Below are positions 26,704 through 36,453 of a stretch of 55,988 bases of DNA, one piece after another. The position numbers and the translations under genes were made by a program. The stretch comes from JBPYFK01 sp051984675 (GTDB lineage Bacteria > Actinomycetota > Actinomycetes > Mycobacteriales > Pseudonocardiaceae). The notes under the pieces were generated by a model that was not told the origin of the DNA, did not search any database, and saw only the letters and a program-made list of their open reading frames with translations. Every line of letters starts with the position of its first letter. Position 1 is the stretch's first letter. The DNA lies in contig JBPYFK010000009.1 in the NCBI GenBank assembly GCA_051984675.1, forward strand, positions 1 through 55,988. The letters are read 5' to 3'.

Positions 26704-27243
26704 TTGCCGCACGTCACCGCATCTCCGCAATCGCCCGTCACCGAGCGGGCCTCGCTGCCGAGCCAACCTCGACCGAGGGCTCTGACCTGCACAAGAATCC
26801 CCCTTCCGAGTGGCCGGTCACGCTGGTCGGCCTGCACTGTCAACGGAGCGTGTCGCCGCGCTAGACCGCACGGAGCACGGGAATTAACCCAAGAAGCGCC
26901 ACTTTCGGAGTGAGTTACAACACTCTCGGTCGCCATGATCGCGCACTTCCGGTCACGGCAAGGCAACTAATACACCGAAATATACAAGCGATTAGTCACT
27001 ATGAATCACCTGGCAGTACCACCGAGTAATCAGACCCGCGATCACCCATATGCGGGTCCTAGCCGCCCACGTGCTGCCCGATCGCGCATGTCATCGCTCA
27101 AAACCAAGCCTTCTGGGTGATTTGCCCCCGCGCGAGCCACTTCGTTAGTGTCCCACGGTCCGTTGATCACGGTCTGATCACGAACTTCGACGCCTCCCCC
27201 GGCCCGCGTCCGATCAGACTCCCCGAAGACGGAAGGGCGCGCA
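26704..27243. other. Gene-free promoter region between membrane protein and M23 peptidase
   Basis: This 540-base divergent gap contains no convincing reading frame or RNA gene. It includes an AT-rich patch around 26960-27010 (aatacaccgaaatataca) unusual for this DNA. There is a 7-base inverted repeat GACCCGC/GCGGGTC at 27033-27058, and a tandem TGATCACG repeat at 27164-27182 (listed separately). I looked for the cyclic-di-AMP (ydaO) riboswitch often found before cell-wall hydrolase genes and did not see its conserved segments. Confidence 0.5.
27164..27182 (+). promoter_or_regulatory. Tandem TGATCACG direct repeat upstream of M23 peptidase
   Basis: TGATCACG occurs twice with start points 11 bases apart (27164 and 27175), one helical turn, 62 bases before the peptidase GTG. 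OmpR-family regulators such as MtrA, which control cell-wall hydrolases in actinobacteria, bind direct half-sites at this pitch. The repeat is seen; the regulator is inference. Confidence 0.4.
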
Positions 27244-28053
27244 GTGGTTCGACACCGCTCACCGGGCGGCCAACATCCTTACCGGCCCAACCACCGGCAT
27301 CAGCCGCATCATCCCTGCAAGCACCCCGGCGGCCGGACCTCCGGCCCATCCTCGCTGCTGCGAGGCCGCGTCGTCGTCGCCGCTGTCGCAGCGGGCGCGT
27401 TCGTCGCCGCCGGCCAGTCCCTGGCCGCCGGTCAGGGGCAGGCGCAATCCCACGACTACGCCCCGCTGTCCGGTCGCGCTACGCCCACCTCCCTGGGCTC
27501 GATCACCGGCGCGAACGCCGTGGACGGGCTGGGTGGCAACGCCCCGGCACCCGAGGTTCTCCCGGTCACTAAGCCTGTCAACGGCAACAGCGAACTCGAC
27601 AAGCTCACCCACAGCGAACAGTTCAGCGCCGCGCACCGGGACATCGCCGCGAGGACCAGCAGGCCACAGTTCGTCAAACCGACCCAGGGCGTCTTCAGCA
27701 CGGGGTTCGGCGGGCGCTGGGGCTCGATCCACTACGGCATCGACATCGCCAACGTCAAAGGCACCCCGATCGTCTCGGTCGCGGACGGGATCGTCATCGA
27801 TGCGGGACCCGCCAGCGGTTTCGGTCAGTGGGTGCGGGTGCAGCACTGGGACGGCACGATCACGGTCTACGGCCATGTCGACACGATCCTGGTCCAGGCG
27901 GGGCAGGAGGTCCGGGCCGGCGACGAGATCGCCACCATGGGCAACCGGGGCTTCGCCACCGGACCCCAGCTGCACTTCGAGGTGTGGGACCCCAGCGGCA
28001 AGAAGATCAACCCGGTGCCCTGGTTGGAGGAGCGCGGTATCACCGTCACCTGA
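27244..28053 (+). CDS. M23 family metallopeptidase, secreted or membrane-anchored
   Basis: The 269-residue protein has a basic N-terminus, then a single hydrophobic signal/anchor (RGRVVVAAVAAGAFVAAGQSLAAG, about residues 40-63). A linker and a C-terminal LytM/M23 domain follow. Zinc and catalytic residues are visible in GSIHYGIDIA (His, Asp), TVYGHVDTI (His) and GPQLHFEVWD (His). The enzyme should cleave peptidoglycan cross-bridges outside the cell during growth or division. GTG 27244 follows GGAAGGG by four bases. The gene's long upstream region suggests dedicated control. Confidence 0.9.
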   Translation: MVRHRSPGGQHPYRPNHRHQPHHPCKHPGGRTSGPSSLLRGRVVVAAVAAGAFVAAGQSLAAGQGQAQSHDYAPLSGRATPTSLGSITGANAVDGLGGNAPAPEVLPVTKPVNGNSELDKLTHSEQFSAAHRDIAARTSRPQFVKPTQGVFSTGFGGRWGSIHYGIDIANVKGTPIVSVADGIVIDAGPASGFGQWVRVQHWDGTITVYGHVDTILVQAGQEVRAGDEIATMGNRGFATGPQLHFEVWDPSGKKINPVPWLEERGITVT

Positions 28054-28126
28054 TTGGCGGCCCGCTGCCGGAACAGGCCACCTTCAGCCCCCACGAGTGA
28101 CGACCGCGCGGAGTACGTTCGCGCAC

Positions 28127-28939
28127 GTGGAGCAGGAACCTGTTCACTTCCGGGGGACACGCGAAACGATGTTCGCGACGCTGTACGGCAGGGCGGTGGC
28201 CAGCCGCGCACCCGACCCGATCCTCCCCGACGCGCTGGCCGTCGACGCGGTCCGGCACCTCGACTACGACTTCCGCCGGAACACGAAGATCACGCGCCAG
28301 CGAGCCCAGTCAGTGGCCATCCGCGCCAAGGTCCTCGACCGGATCACCGAAGAATTCCTGGCCCGCACCCCGGAAACCACAGTGCTGCACCTGGGCTGCG
28401 GCCTTGACACCAGGGCGTTCCGGGTGTCAACGCCGGCGCGTTCACGCTGGTACGACGTGGACTTCCCGGACGTGACCGAACTGCGGCGCCGACTCTTCCC
28501 GGAACCGGCCGGGTATCACCTGATCGGCTCCTCAGTGAACGATCCACAGTGGATGATCGAAGTTCCGGCCGACCAAGCGGTCCTGGTCCTCGCCGAAGGG
28601 CTGAGCATGTACCTGCGGGAAAGCGAGATCCTGGCGCTGCTGAGCCGGATCGTGCGGCGCTTCCCCGCAGGGGAGGTCGCCTTCGACGCCTTCAGCCGGC
28701 TCGGGCTCCGCCTGGGAAGGCTGGACCCCACGATTCGGGCGGCCGGCGCCACGCTGCGCTGGGGCATCGACGATCACCACGAGCTGGAGCGCTCGGGGGT
28801 CACCTTCGTCGAGGAGCGGGCCTACTTCGACCTGCCGGAGATCGCGAAGCTCTCCTTGCCCACCCGGGTCATGTGTCGGGCGCTCGGCCGCATCCCGGCC
28901 GCGCGCCGGATCGACCGAATCCTGGTGTACCGCTTCTGA
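28127..28939 (+). CDS. SAM-dependent methyltransferase, leucine carboxyl methyltransferase (PPM1/Tcmp) type
   Basis: The 270-residue protein opens HFRGTRETMFATLYGRAVASRAPDPILPDALAVDAVRHLDYDF and has the SAM-binding glycine motif TTVLHLGCGLDTRAFRV at about residues 86-102. WYDVDFPDVTELRRRLFP follows at motif II and LVLAEGLSMYLRESE at motif IV, which is diagnostic of this family. Actinobacterial members often modify polyketides or small metabolites (Tcmp/Omt group); the substrate here is unknown. The GTG at 28127 gives the family length. The stop is four bases from the convergent pcrA stop. Confidence 0.86.
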   Translation: MEQEPVHFRGTRETMFATLYGRAVASRAPDPILPDALAVDAVRHLDYDFRRNTKITRQRAQSVAIRAKVLDRITEEFLARTPETTVLHLGCGLDTRAFRVSTPARSRWYDVDFPDVTELRRRLFPEPAGYHLIGSSVNDPQWMIEVPADQAVLVLAEGLSMYLRESEILALLSRIVRRFPAGEVAFDAFSRLGLRLGRLDPTIRAAGATLRWGIDDHHELERSGVTFVEERAYFDLPEIAKLSLPTRVMCRALGRIPAARRIDRILVYRF

Positions 28940-28943
28940 GCCG

Positions 28944-31544
<2,601 letters not shown>

Positions 31545-31612
31545 CGTGAGTTCACGTTACCGGCCCGACCCGACGCCCAGTCCAACGACGCGGTGCGCTT
31601 GAGACGTTCTGC

Positions 31613-31626
31613 CGAACCCTTGTTCG
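31613..31626. promoter_or_regulatory. LexA (SOS) box upstream of pcrA
   Basis: CGAAC-CCTT-GTTCG is a perfect match to the core CGAAC-N4-GTTCG of the actinobacterial SOS box; the outermost bases are C and T rather than T and A. It lies 69 bases upstream of the pcrA start and 91 bases before the divergent chorismate mutase leader. uvrD/pcrA genes are SOS-controlled in many bacteria. Confidence 0.65.
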
Positions 31627-31706
31627 TAACAGCTGCCCTCTGGTGTGAAAACCGACCGTTGTGACGTCCGCGATGCCGGCTGGCCCGGCTGGTGCCGGCT
31701 GTGGCA

Positions 31707-31712
31707 GACTAT
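31707..31712 (+). promoter_or_regulatory. Candidate -10 element for the chorismate mutase transcript
   Basis: GACTAT ends six bases before the leader-peptide GTG. This spacing puts the transcription start at or next to the GTG, implying a leaderless leader peptide. No clear -35 is present. Weak by itself. Confidence 0.3.
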
Positions 31713-31717
31713 TTGGC

Positions 31718-31780
31718 GTGCTGACGCGGACTTACGAGTTTTTCTACGGGTACCGGACCCCGGTGCCCGTGTCTGTGTGA
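31718..31780 (+). CDS. Aromatic leader peptide of the chorismate mutase attenuator
   Basis: A 20-codon frame starts at GTG 31718 and ends TGA 31780. It contains TAC GAG TTT TTC TAC GGG TAC, that is YEFFYGY: three Tyr and two Phe codons within seven. TTT is rare in this GC-rich DNA. Such a run is what a ribosome-mediated attenuator needs to sense charged tRNA-Tyr/Phe, and the downstream gene encodes chorismate mutase, the branch-point enzyme for exactly these amino acids. No ribosome site is evident; a -10-like GACTAT suggests a leaderless message. The peptide itself probably has no function. Confidence 0.75.
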   Translation: MLTRTYEFFYGYRTPVPVSV

Positions 31781-31826
31781 GCCACCAGATCACGACACGC
31801 CCCGGAGTCCGCGGACCCGGGGCTTT
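31746..31826 (+). promoter_or_regulatory. Transcription attenuator (Tyr/Phe-type) before chorismate mutase
   Basis: Three mutually exclusive helices can be drawn by hand. First, 31746-31756 with 31760-31770: 11 pairs, one U-G, over the end of the leader peptide. Second, CGGACCCCGG (31754-31763) with CCGGAGTCCG (31802-31811): nine of ten pairs, the antiterminator. Third, GCCCCGG (31799-31805) with CCGGGGC (31817-31823), continued by GTC/GAC after a bulged A, then TTT: the terminator. A ribosome reaching the stop codon (31778-31780) would leave the terminator free; stalling on the aromatic codons would disrupt the first helix and favour the antiterminator. Confidence 0.7.
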
Positions 31827-31874
31827 CGCGCATCCGGGGCCGGGACTGGGGCCGACGAGCCGGAGGATCACTCC

Positions 31875-32195
31875 ATGAACACCACCCTGGACGGCGACCA
31901 GGACCGCTGCGACGGGGAGCACGGCGACAGCGGGGACACCCAGCTGACCGCCGAGAAGATCGAGAAGTTCCGGGAAGAGATCGACTACCTGGACGCCGAG
32001 ATCCTGCGCCTGGTCAAGCGTCGCGCCGAGGTGTCCCGCCAGGTCGGCGCCGCGCGGATGGCCGCGGGAGGTCCGCGCATCGTCTACAACCGGGAGATGG
32101 ACGTCCTCGCCCGCTACCGCGAGCTCGGCCCGGAAGGGCGCGAGCTGGCCATGCTCCTGCTCCGGCTCGGCCGCGGCCGCCTGGGCCACTCCTGA
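31875..32195 (+). CDS. aroQ: Chorismate mutase, AroQ type, monofunctional
   Basis: The 106-residue all-helical protein has the AroQ core from about residue 25: AEKIEKFREEIDYLDAEILRLVKRRAEVSRQVGAARMAAGGPRIVYNREMDVLARYRELG. The I-D-x-L-D-x-x-I-L-x-L-V-x-x-R opening and K/R positions correspond to the chorismate-binding residues. It converts chorismate to prephenate for Phe and Tyr synthesis in the cytoplasm. In mycobacteria the similar small mutase is activated by DAHP synthase; that may apply here. ATG 31875 follows GGAGG by about nine bases. Expression is probably under the attenuator upstream. Confidence 0.93.
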   Translation: MNTTLDGDQDRCDGEHGDSGDTQLTAEKIEKFREEIDYLDAEILRLVKRRAEVSRQVGAARMAAGGPRIVYNREMDVLARYRELGPEGRELAMLLLRLGRGRLGHS

Positions 32196-32218
32196 CAACC
32201 CGCGGCAGCGATTCGCGC

Positions 32219-32247
32219 ACCGCGTCCCGGGCGATCCGGGACGCGGT
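32219..32247. terminator. Bidirectional hairpin between chorismate mutase and SDR genes
   Basis: ACCGCGTCCCGG and CCGGGACGCGGT form a perfect 12-base-pair stem around GCGAT, lying between two convergent genes. The distal arm touches the stop codon of the SDR gene. No U-run on either strand. Confidence 0.75.
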
Positions 32248-32993
32248 CAGTGCGCGGTCCAGCCGCCGTCCATCGGGAACGACGATCCGGTGACGGAGTC
32301 AGTGCCAGGCCCGCACAACCACCCCACGAGCCGGGCGACTTCGTCCGGTTCCACCAACCGTTTCACCGGCGTCCGGTCCAGCAACACGTCGTCGACGACC
32401 TGCTCCTCGGGCACCCGGTGCAGCACCGCCTGGTCGGCGATCTGCCGCTCCACCAGCGGCGTCCGCACGTAACCCGGGCACACGCAGTTCGACGTGACAC
32501 CGTGTCGGGCACCTTCGAGAGCGACCACTTTGGACAGTCCTTCGAGCCCGTGCTTGGCCGTCACGTACGCGCTCTTGAACGCCGACGCGCGGAGTCCGTG
32601 CACGGAGGAAACGTTCACGACGCGGCCCCAGCCTCGGGAGTACATGCCCGGCAGGGCGGCTCGGACGATCCGAAACGGCGATTCCACCATCACCTTCATC
32701 AGTCGTGTGAAGATCTCCGGCGGGAACTCGTGCACCGCGGCCACATGCTGCAGGCCAGCGTTGTTGACCACGATGTCCGCCGACTCACCCGTGTGTGCCG
32801 CGGCGTCTGGGTCGGCGAGATCCACGACCACCGGCTCGCCGCCGATCTCCGAAGCGACCCGCTCCGCGGATTCGGGCATCCGGTCCACCACGACCACGTG
32901 TGCACCGTCCGTCGCCAACCTGCGCGCGATCGCGGCTCCGATACCGCTGCCCGCACCGGTCACCACAGCGCGCTTCCCGTCCAGACCACTCAT
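32247..32993 (-). CDS. 3-hydroxybutyrate dehydrogenase-like SDR
   Basis: The 248-residue short-chain dehydrogenase has the NAD-binding VVTGAGSGIGAAIARRLA (residues about 10-27), VVDLAD, NNAGLQHVA, and the catalytic serine-tyrosine-lysine set in VVNVSSVHGLRASAFKSAYVTAKHG. CVCPGYVRTPLVERQIADQA and SSFPMDGGWTAH are hallmarks of 3-hydroxybutyrate dehydrogenases, which interconvert 3-hydroxybutyrate and acetoacetate in ketone-body or polyhydroxybutyrate use. The ATG at 32993 is chosen because the Rossmann fold starts directly after; the frame continues upstream without similarity. Convergent with the chorismate mutase gene. Confidence 0.9.
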   Translation of the reverse strand: MSGLDGKRAVVTGAGSGIGAAIARRLATDGAHVVVVDRMPESAERVASEIGGEPVVVDLADPDAAAHTGESADIVVNNAGLQHVAAVHEFPPEIFTRLMKVMVESPFRIVRAALPGMYSRGWGRVVNVSSVHGLRASAFKSAYVTAKHGLEGLSKVVALEGARHGVTSNCVCPGYVRTPLVERQIADQAVLHRVPEEQVVDDVLLDRTPVKRLVEPDEVARLVGWLCGPGTDSVTGSSFPMDGGWTAH

Positions 32994-33164
32994 GCCCCAC
33001 GAACCTAAGGGTGACGACCGTCTCAATCCATAGTTTGAATCGCACTCTCGGCGAACGCCGCGTGGCGCCAGTGCCAGCGGTGCGCCACCCGGTGCCATCC
33101 CCGAGCCGGAAATCAGGGCAAATCACTGATGCCGGGAGGTACGGAAGAAGAGCAGACTGGCGTC

Positions 33165-33485
33165 ATGGGCACAGTGGTGGGCTTGGTAGCCATTCTGATC
33201 ACTCTTGCGGGAGTGCTGGTCGCGCTGGGACACAGCGGATACCTCGCGATGCTGTCCTCGGCGGCGCGCAAGCGGGCGGGCGGGGAACCGGCCGTGGACT
33301 TCGCCAAGAAGCGGATGCCGATCGCCGGTGCGGGGCTGATCGTGACCGCCCTGGCGTTACTGATGGCGCTCGGCGGGGGCGTCGGGACGGACATCTTCGC
33401 GATCGTGCTGGGCGGCGGTGGCGGCGTCGCCTCGCTCAAGGCTTTACAAACAACCCAGACCAGATTCCGCGCGGGCCAGTATTGA
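33165..33485 (+). CDS. Small two-helix membrane protein, unknown function
   Basis: The protein of about 106 residues has two membrane segments (TVVGLVAILITLAGVLVALGHSGYLAML and IAGAGLIVTALALLMALGGGVGTDIFAIVLGGG) joined by a basic cytoplasmic-type loop (SSAARKRAGGEPAVDFAKKRMP). It ends KALQTTQTRFRAGQY. The ATG at 33165 is chosen as start; an ATG at 33129 in the same frame would add twelve hydrophilic residues. No family recognised. It stands between a divergent SDR gene and a PIG-L deacetylase. Confidence 0.7.
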   Translation: MGTVVGLVAILITLAGVLVALGHSGYLAMLSSAARKRAGGEPAVDFAKKRMPIAGAGLIVTALALLMALGGGVGTDIFAIVLGGGGGVASLKALQTTQTRFRAGQY

Positions 33486-33591
33486 GTTTGGCGGCTCGGG
33501 AGATCGCGGCCACCACGTCCGCGACCCCCGGAACGCTACTTAGGGTGGCCCAAGACACCTACCGCCGGCGGCGCTCCTACGCTTGGTCACT

Positions 33592-34326
33592 ATGACCACG
33601 CCGCCGGTAACCGACATGTCGGTCCGGCGTGTATTGGTGATCACGGCGCACCCGGACGACGTCGACTTCGGCGCTGCCGGAACGGTCGCGTCGTGGACGG
33701 CCGCCGGCATCGACGTCACCTACTGCGTGTGCACGTCGGGGGACGCCGGCGGAGGCGACCAAACAGCCGGTGTGGACATGGCGGAACTGCGACAGCGCGA
33801 GCAGCGAGCGGCAGCCCAGGCGGTCGGGGTCTCCGAGGTTCGATTCCTCGGCTACCCGGACGGGCAGGTATGCGCCGACCTCGGCCTGCGGCGCGATATC
33901 ACCAAGGCGATCCGCGAGGTACGCCCGAACCGGGTGCTCACCCACACACCGGAGATCAACTGGTCCCGGATCGTAATCTCGCACCCGGACCACCGCGCCG
34001 TCGGCGAAGCTGCCCTGGCGGCCGTCTACCCGGACGCCCGCAACCCGTACGCCCACCGTGATCTGCTGGAAGAGTTCGGTCTGCAACCGTGGACGGTGCG
34101 CGAACTGTGGTTGTCCGAAACCCCTGATGAGCGGATCAACCACGCCGTGGACATGACCGATTACTTCGAGGCGAAGGTGGCCGCGCTGCGCGCCCATCGG
34201 TCACAAACCGCACATCGCGACGATCTGGAGCAGGCGATCCGCGCGCACCTGGAACGCAATGCGCGGCGGCACGGTCTCGGCGCGGACCGGCTCGCGGAAA
34301 CCTTCCAGGTCGTCGAAACCGCCTGA
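33592..34326 (+). CDS. PIG-L family deacetylase
   Basis: The 244-residue zinc-dependent deacetylase has VLVITAHPDDVDFGAAGTVASW, the A-H-P-D-D metal motif, at about residues 14-18 of the mature frame. RQREQRAAAQAVGVSEVRFLGYPDG follows, then RVLTHTPEINW and SHPDHRAVGEAALAAVYPDARNP, whose histidines complete the site. The family includes MshB (mycothiol synthesis) and Mca (mycothiol S-conjugate amidase) as well as sugar deacetylases. This protein is shorter than MshB and Mca, so a specific assignment is not justified. ATG 33592 has no obvious ribosome site and may be leaderless. Confidence 0.88.
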   Translation: MTTPPVTDMSVRRVLVITAHPDDVDFGAAGTVASWTAAGIDVTYCVCTSGDAGGGDQTAGVDMAELRQREQRAAAQAVGVSEVRFLGYPDGQVCADLGLRRDITKAIREVRPNRVLTHTPEINWSRIVISHPDHRAVGEAALAAVYPDARNPYAHRDLLEEFGLQPWTVRELWLSETPDERINHAVDMTDYFEAKVAALRAHRSQTAHRDDLEQAIRAHLERNARRHGLGADRLAETFQVVETA

Positions 34327-34364
34327 TCGGCGGACAAGCAGGGCCGAAAAAGGGGGGGAGAAGA

Positions 34365-35351
34365 ATGGGCGGGGACGATGGCAGAACAGCCAGGAGGACA
34401 GGCTGGTCGGGCGAGCTTGACCTTCGCGAGCTTGACCATCCCGGGACCAGCTCGCCCGACCTGCATCGCAAGATCACCGAGGGTGGCGCGGGGATAACGC
34501 CAAGACGGCAGGTGGGCCGGGTGCCGGACATGGCACTCCGGCACGCGGTGCCCTGGCAATCTGCCCGTCCTTCCGATGTGCCGAGCAACCCGCTGGAGGA
34601 AACCTGGCCGACCGGGGGGTTGCACAAGTTCGATCTCGGCATGGTCCCTGCCTCGGTGACCCCGCCACGTACGTGGCGCCGGGCCGCATGGTTCACGGTG
34701 GTCTCGTCGGCAGCAGCATTGGGCGGATTGCTGCTGGCCAGCTCGGCACTGGTCACGCCGTCCTATTCAGCTTCGGCACCGTGGCTCTACTCCACGCGCA
34801 GCCCCGCCGGCACTTCCGCCAACGCTTCGGGAGGTCAACCCTCGGGCGAGAGCGTCCCAGCGGACACGCAACGCCCGCGGCCCGGGGAAGGGGGGCATGG
34901 GACGTATGACCCGTACTACCTTGACGGCGACCCGCAACGGCCCACGAGAGTGGATTCGCCGTTCACCCGCTTCCCGGGGCACAGCCTCGCTGGGCATCCC
35001 ATCGCTGGACCCGACGCCGACCAGGGGCCTGCGGGGGAGGCGCCCGTGGCCTCGGCACGCGCGATGGAGCGTCGTTCCGTCGAGTACATGGACGCTGTCA
35101 CGCACGGCGACTTCGCCCGTGCTTACGGAATGACAGCCGATCCGCTGCACGGGGAAGGGTTGCGCTCCTTCACCGCGCGCTACCGGGGCGCGGTACGGAT
35201 CGAAGTCACCGGAACGCGCCTGAGCGACCACGGAGTCATCAAGACATTGCGGATCACGCGGACCGACGGGTCGGTTGTCACGCAGCAACGCGAACTGCAC
35301 TTCACCGGTGGCGAGCAGCCGCGGATCACCACTGACCAGCTTGTCTCCTGA
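34365..35351 (+). CDS. Single-pass membrane protein with an NTF2-like extracytoplasmic domain
   Basis: The 328-residue protein has a roughly 105-residue cytoplasmic N-terminus, one membrane helix (AAWFTVVSSAAALGGLLLASSALV, about residues 108-131), a Pro/Gly/Ser-rich linker, and a C-terminal domain from about residue 230: ARAMERRSVEYMDAVTHGDFARAYGMTADPLHGEGLRSFTARYRG ... TRTDGSVVTQQRELHF. The C-terminal part aligns by eye with the next gene and with the kinase at 38762. It has no enzymatic motif. ATG 34365 follows GGGGGGAG. The gene leads a run of four plus-strand genes that includes two Ser/Thr kinases, so a sensing or scaffolding role is possible. Confidence 0.65.
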   Translation: MGGDDGRTARRTGWSGELDLRELDHPGTSSPDLHRKITEGGAGITPRRQVGRVPDMALRHAVPWQSARPSDVPSNPLEETWPTGGLHKFDLGMVPASVTPPRTWRRAAWFTVVSSAAALGGLLLASSALVTPSYSASAPWLYSTRSPAGTSANASGGQPSGESVPADTQRPRPGEGGHGTYDPYYLDGDPQRPTRVDSPFTRFPGHSLAGHPIAGPDADQGPAGEAPVASARAMERRSVEYMDAVTHGDFARAYGMTADPLHGEGLRSFTARYRGAVRIEVTGTRLSDHGVIKTLRITRTDGSVVTQQRELHFTGGEQPRITTDQLVS

Positions 35352-35473
35352 AAGCCCACCCCGCTGGAGGCGAAGGGCGACCGCTAGTCCGTTTGGGCGC
35401 ATTGTGCGCCTCCTACACGTCACCGCTTCGAGTGAATCTTGAGCCCGGGATCTCCACAACGTCGGGGTTGCCC

Positions 35474-35506
35474 CAGTACGAGTTGGCGCAGTACGAGTTG
35501 GCGCAG
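35474..35506 (+). repeat. Tandem 15-bp duplication before the second membrane-protein gene
   Basis: CAGTACGAGTTGGCG is present twice head to tail (35474-35488, 35489-35503), followed by CAG. A second direct repeat, CCCCAGAGTCGGC, occurs at 35518-35530 and 35534-35546, 16 bases apart. All lie in the 223-base gap before the GTG at 35575. They look like recent slippage duplications or paired binding sites. Confidence 0.8.
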
Positions 35507-35574
35507 GTAACCAACACCCCCAGAGTCGGCCAGCCCCAGAGTCGGCGGGCACTCCAAGCCAAAGGCGGCGATTC

Positions 35575-36453
35575 GTGGATTCCTCCCCGGTAGGTCGCAG
35601 GCGGCTGCGTCACGGCGGCACCCCACGGAACGACCCACTGTGCGAGGCCACCGTCACAGTGGGAGATCTGATCAACCGGCAGCCGGCGCCCGTGCGCGAG
35701 AAGTTGACCAAGCACAGGTCATCCAGCCATGCCGCCCGGGTGCACACCCCGTCCCCACACACGCCCGCATCCGACCCGGTTGGGCTGCCTACGGGCGATT
35801 ACCCCACGGTGAGCCGGACCGGGCGCGTAATGATCGGCATCATCGGCGGTCTGTTGCTGTGCACCTCCGCTACGGCAACCTCGCTGATCAGCACGCAAGA
35901 AACCCGAGCCTTCCCCGGGCCGGGCGCGAGAGCCGCCGGCCCGATCACCGGGGTCGCCGCCCTCCGCCCGGATCTGCTGCGCGAAGCGCAGTGGCCGTTT
36001 CCCGACAACGGCGGTTACGCCTCCCAGCGGCAGACCGCCCCCCAGCCATCAGACGCCGGCCCGGGGGACCAGACGTTCACCCAACCCGAACCGCCACCCG
36101 GCCCGACCGGGCAAACCACCGCGAGACCCGACGCTGGCAGTACGGAAGCCGCGCTGAACGTGGTGCGCGACTTCTACCACTTGCTGGGTACCAACCCGTC
36201 CTCCGCGCTCACCCGTGTATCGCCCTCCCTTCTGGGGACGCAGGGCACCGAGCTGGCATCGTCATGGAAGGACATCACGTCGGTCCAGCCACTACGGGTA
36301 CTAGCCTTGCGGGGCGGTGAAGTGCTGGGCGAGGTCGTCGCCCGACACGCTGATGGCAGCGAGCTCGACCTTGAACAGAAGTTCACCGTCGAACGCGGTC
36401 CGCACCCACTGATCGTGAACGTCGAACTGGTGTCCGCCAGGCACAACCCGTGA
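35575..36453 (+). CDS. Single-pass membrane protein, paralogue-like to the preceding gene
   Basis: The 292-residue protein has a basic N-terminus, one membrane helix (VMIGIIGGLLLCTSATATSLI, about residues 85-105), a Pro/Gln-rich linker, and a C-terminal domain from about residue 190: STEAALNVVRDFYHLLGTNPSSALTRVSPSLLGTQGTELASSWKDI ... VVARHADGSELDLEQKFTVERGPHPLIVNVELV. This follows the same helix-strand order as the C-terminal domains of the preceding protein and the kinase at 38762. The GTG at 35575 follows AAAGGCGGCG and is uncertain. Function unknown; genetic context suggests a role with the kinases. Confidence 0.65.
   Translation: MDSSPVGRRRLRHGGTPRNDPLCEATVTVGDLINRQPAPVREKLTKHRSSSHAARVHTPSPHTPASDPVGLPTGDYPTVSRTGRVMIGIIGGLLLCTSATATSLISTQETRAFPGPGARAAGPITGVAALRPDLLREAQWPFPDNGGYASQRQTAPQPSDAGPGDQTFTQPEPPPGPTGQTTARPDAGSTEAALNVVRDFYHLLGTNPSSALTRVSPSLLGTQGTELASSWKDITSVQPLRVLALRGGEVLGEVVARHADGSELDLEQKFTVERGPHPLIVNVELVSARHNP

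Noticed and set aside
26984..27243. Cyclic-di-AMP (ydaO) riboswitch upstream of the M23 peptidase
   Set aside because: Expected from family context, but the conserved internal segments are not visible and only a 7-base inverted repeat is present.
33039..33164. Upstream extension of the small membrane protein from ATG 33129
   Set aside because: It adds only twelve hydrophilic residues and lacks a better ribosome site; the ATG directly before the first membrane helix is simpler.
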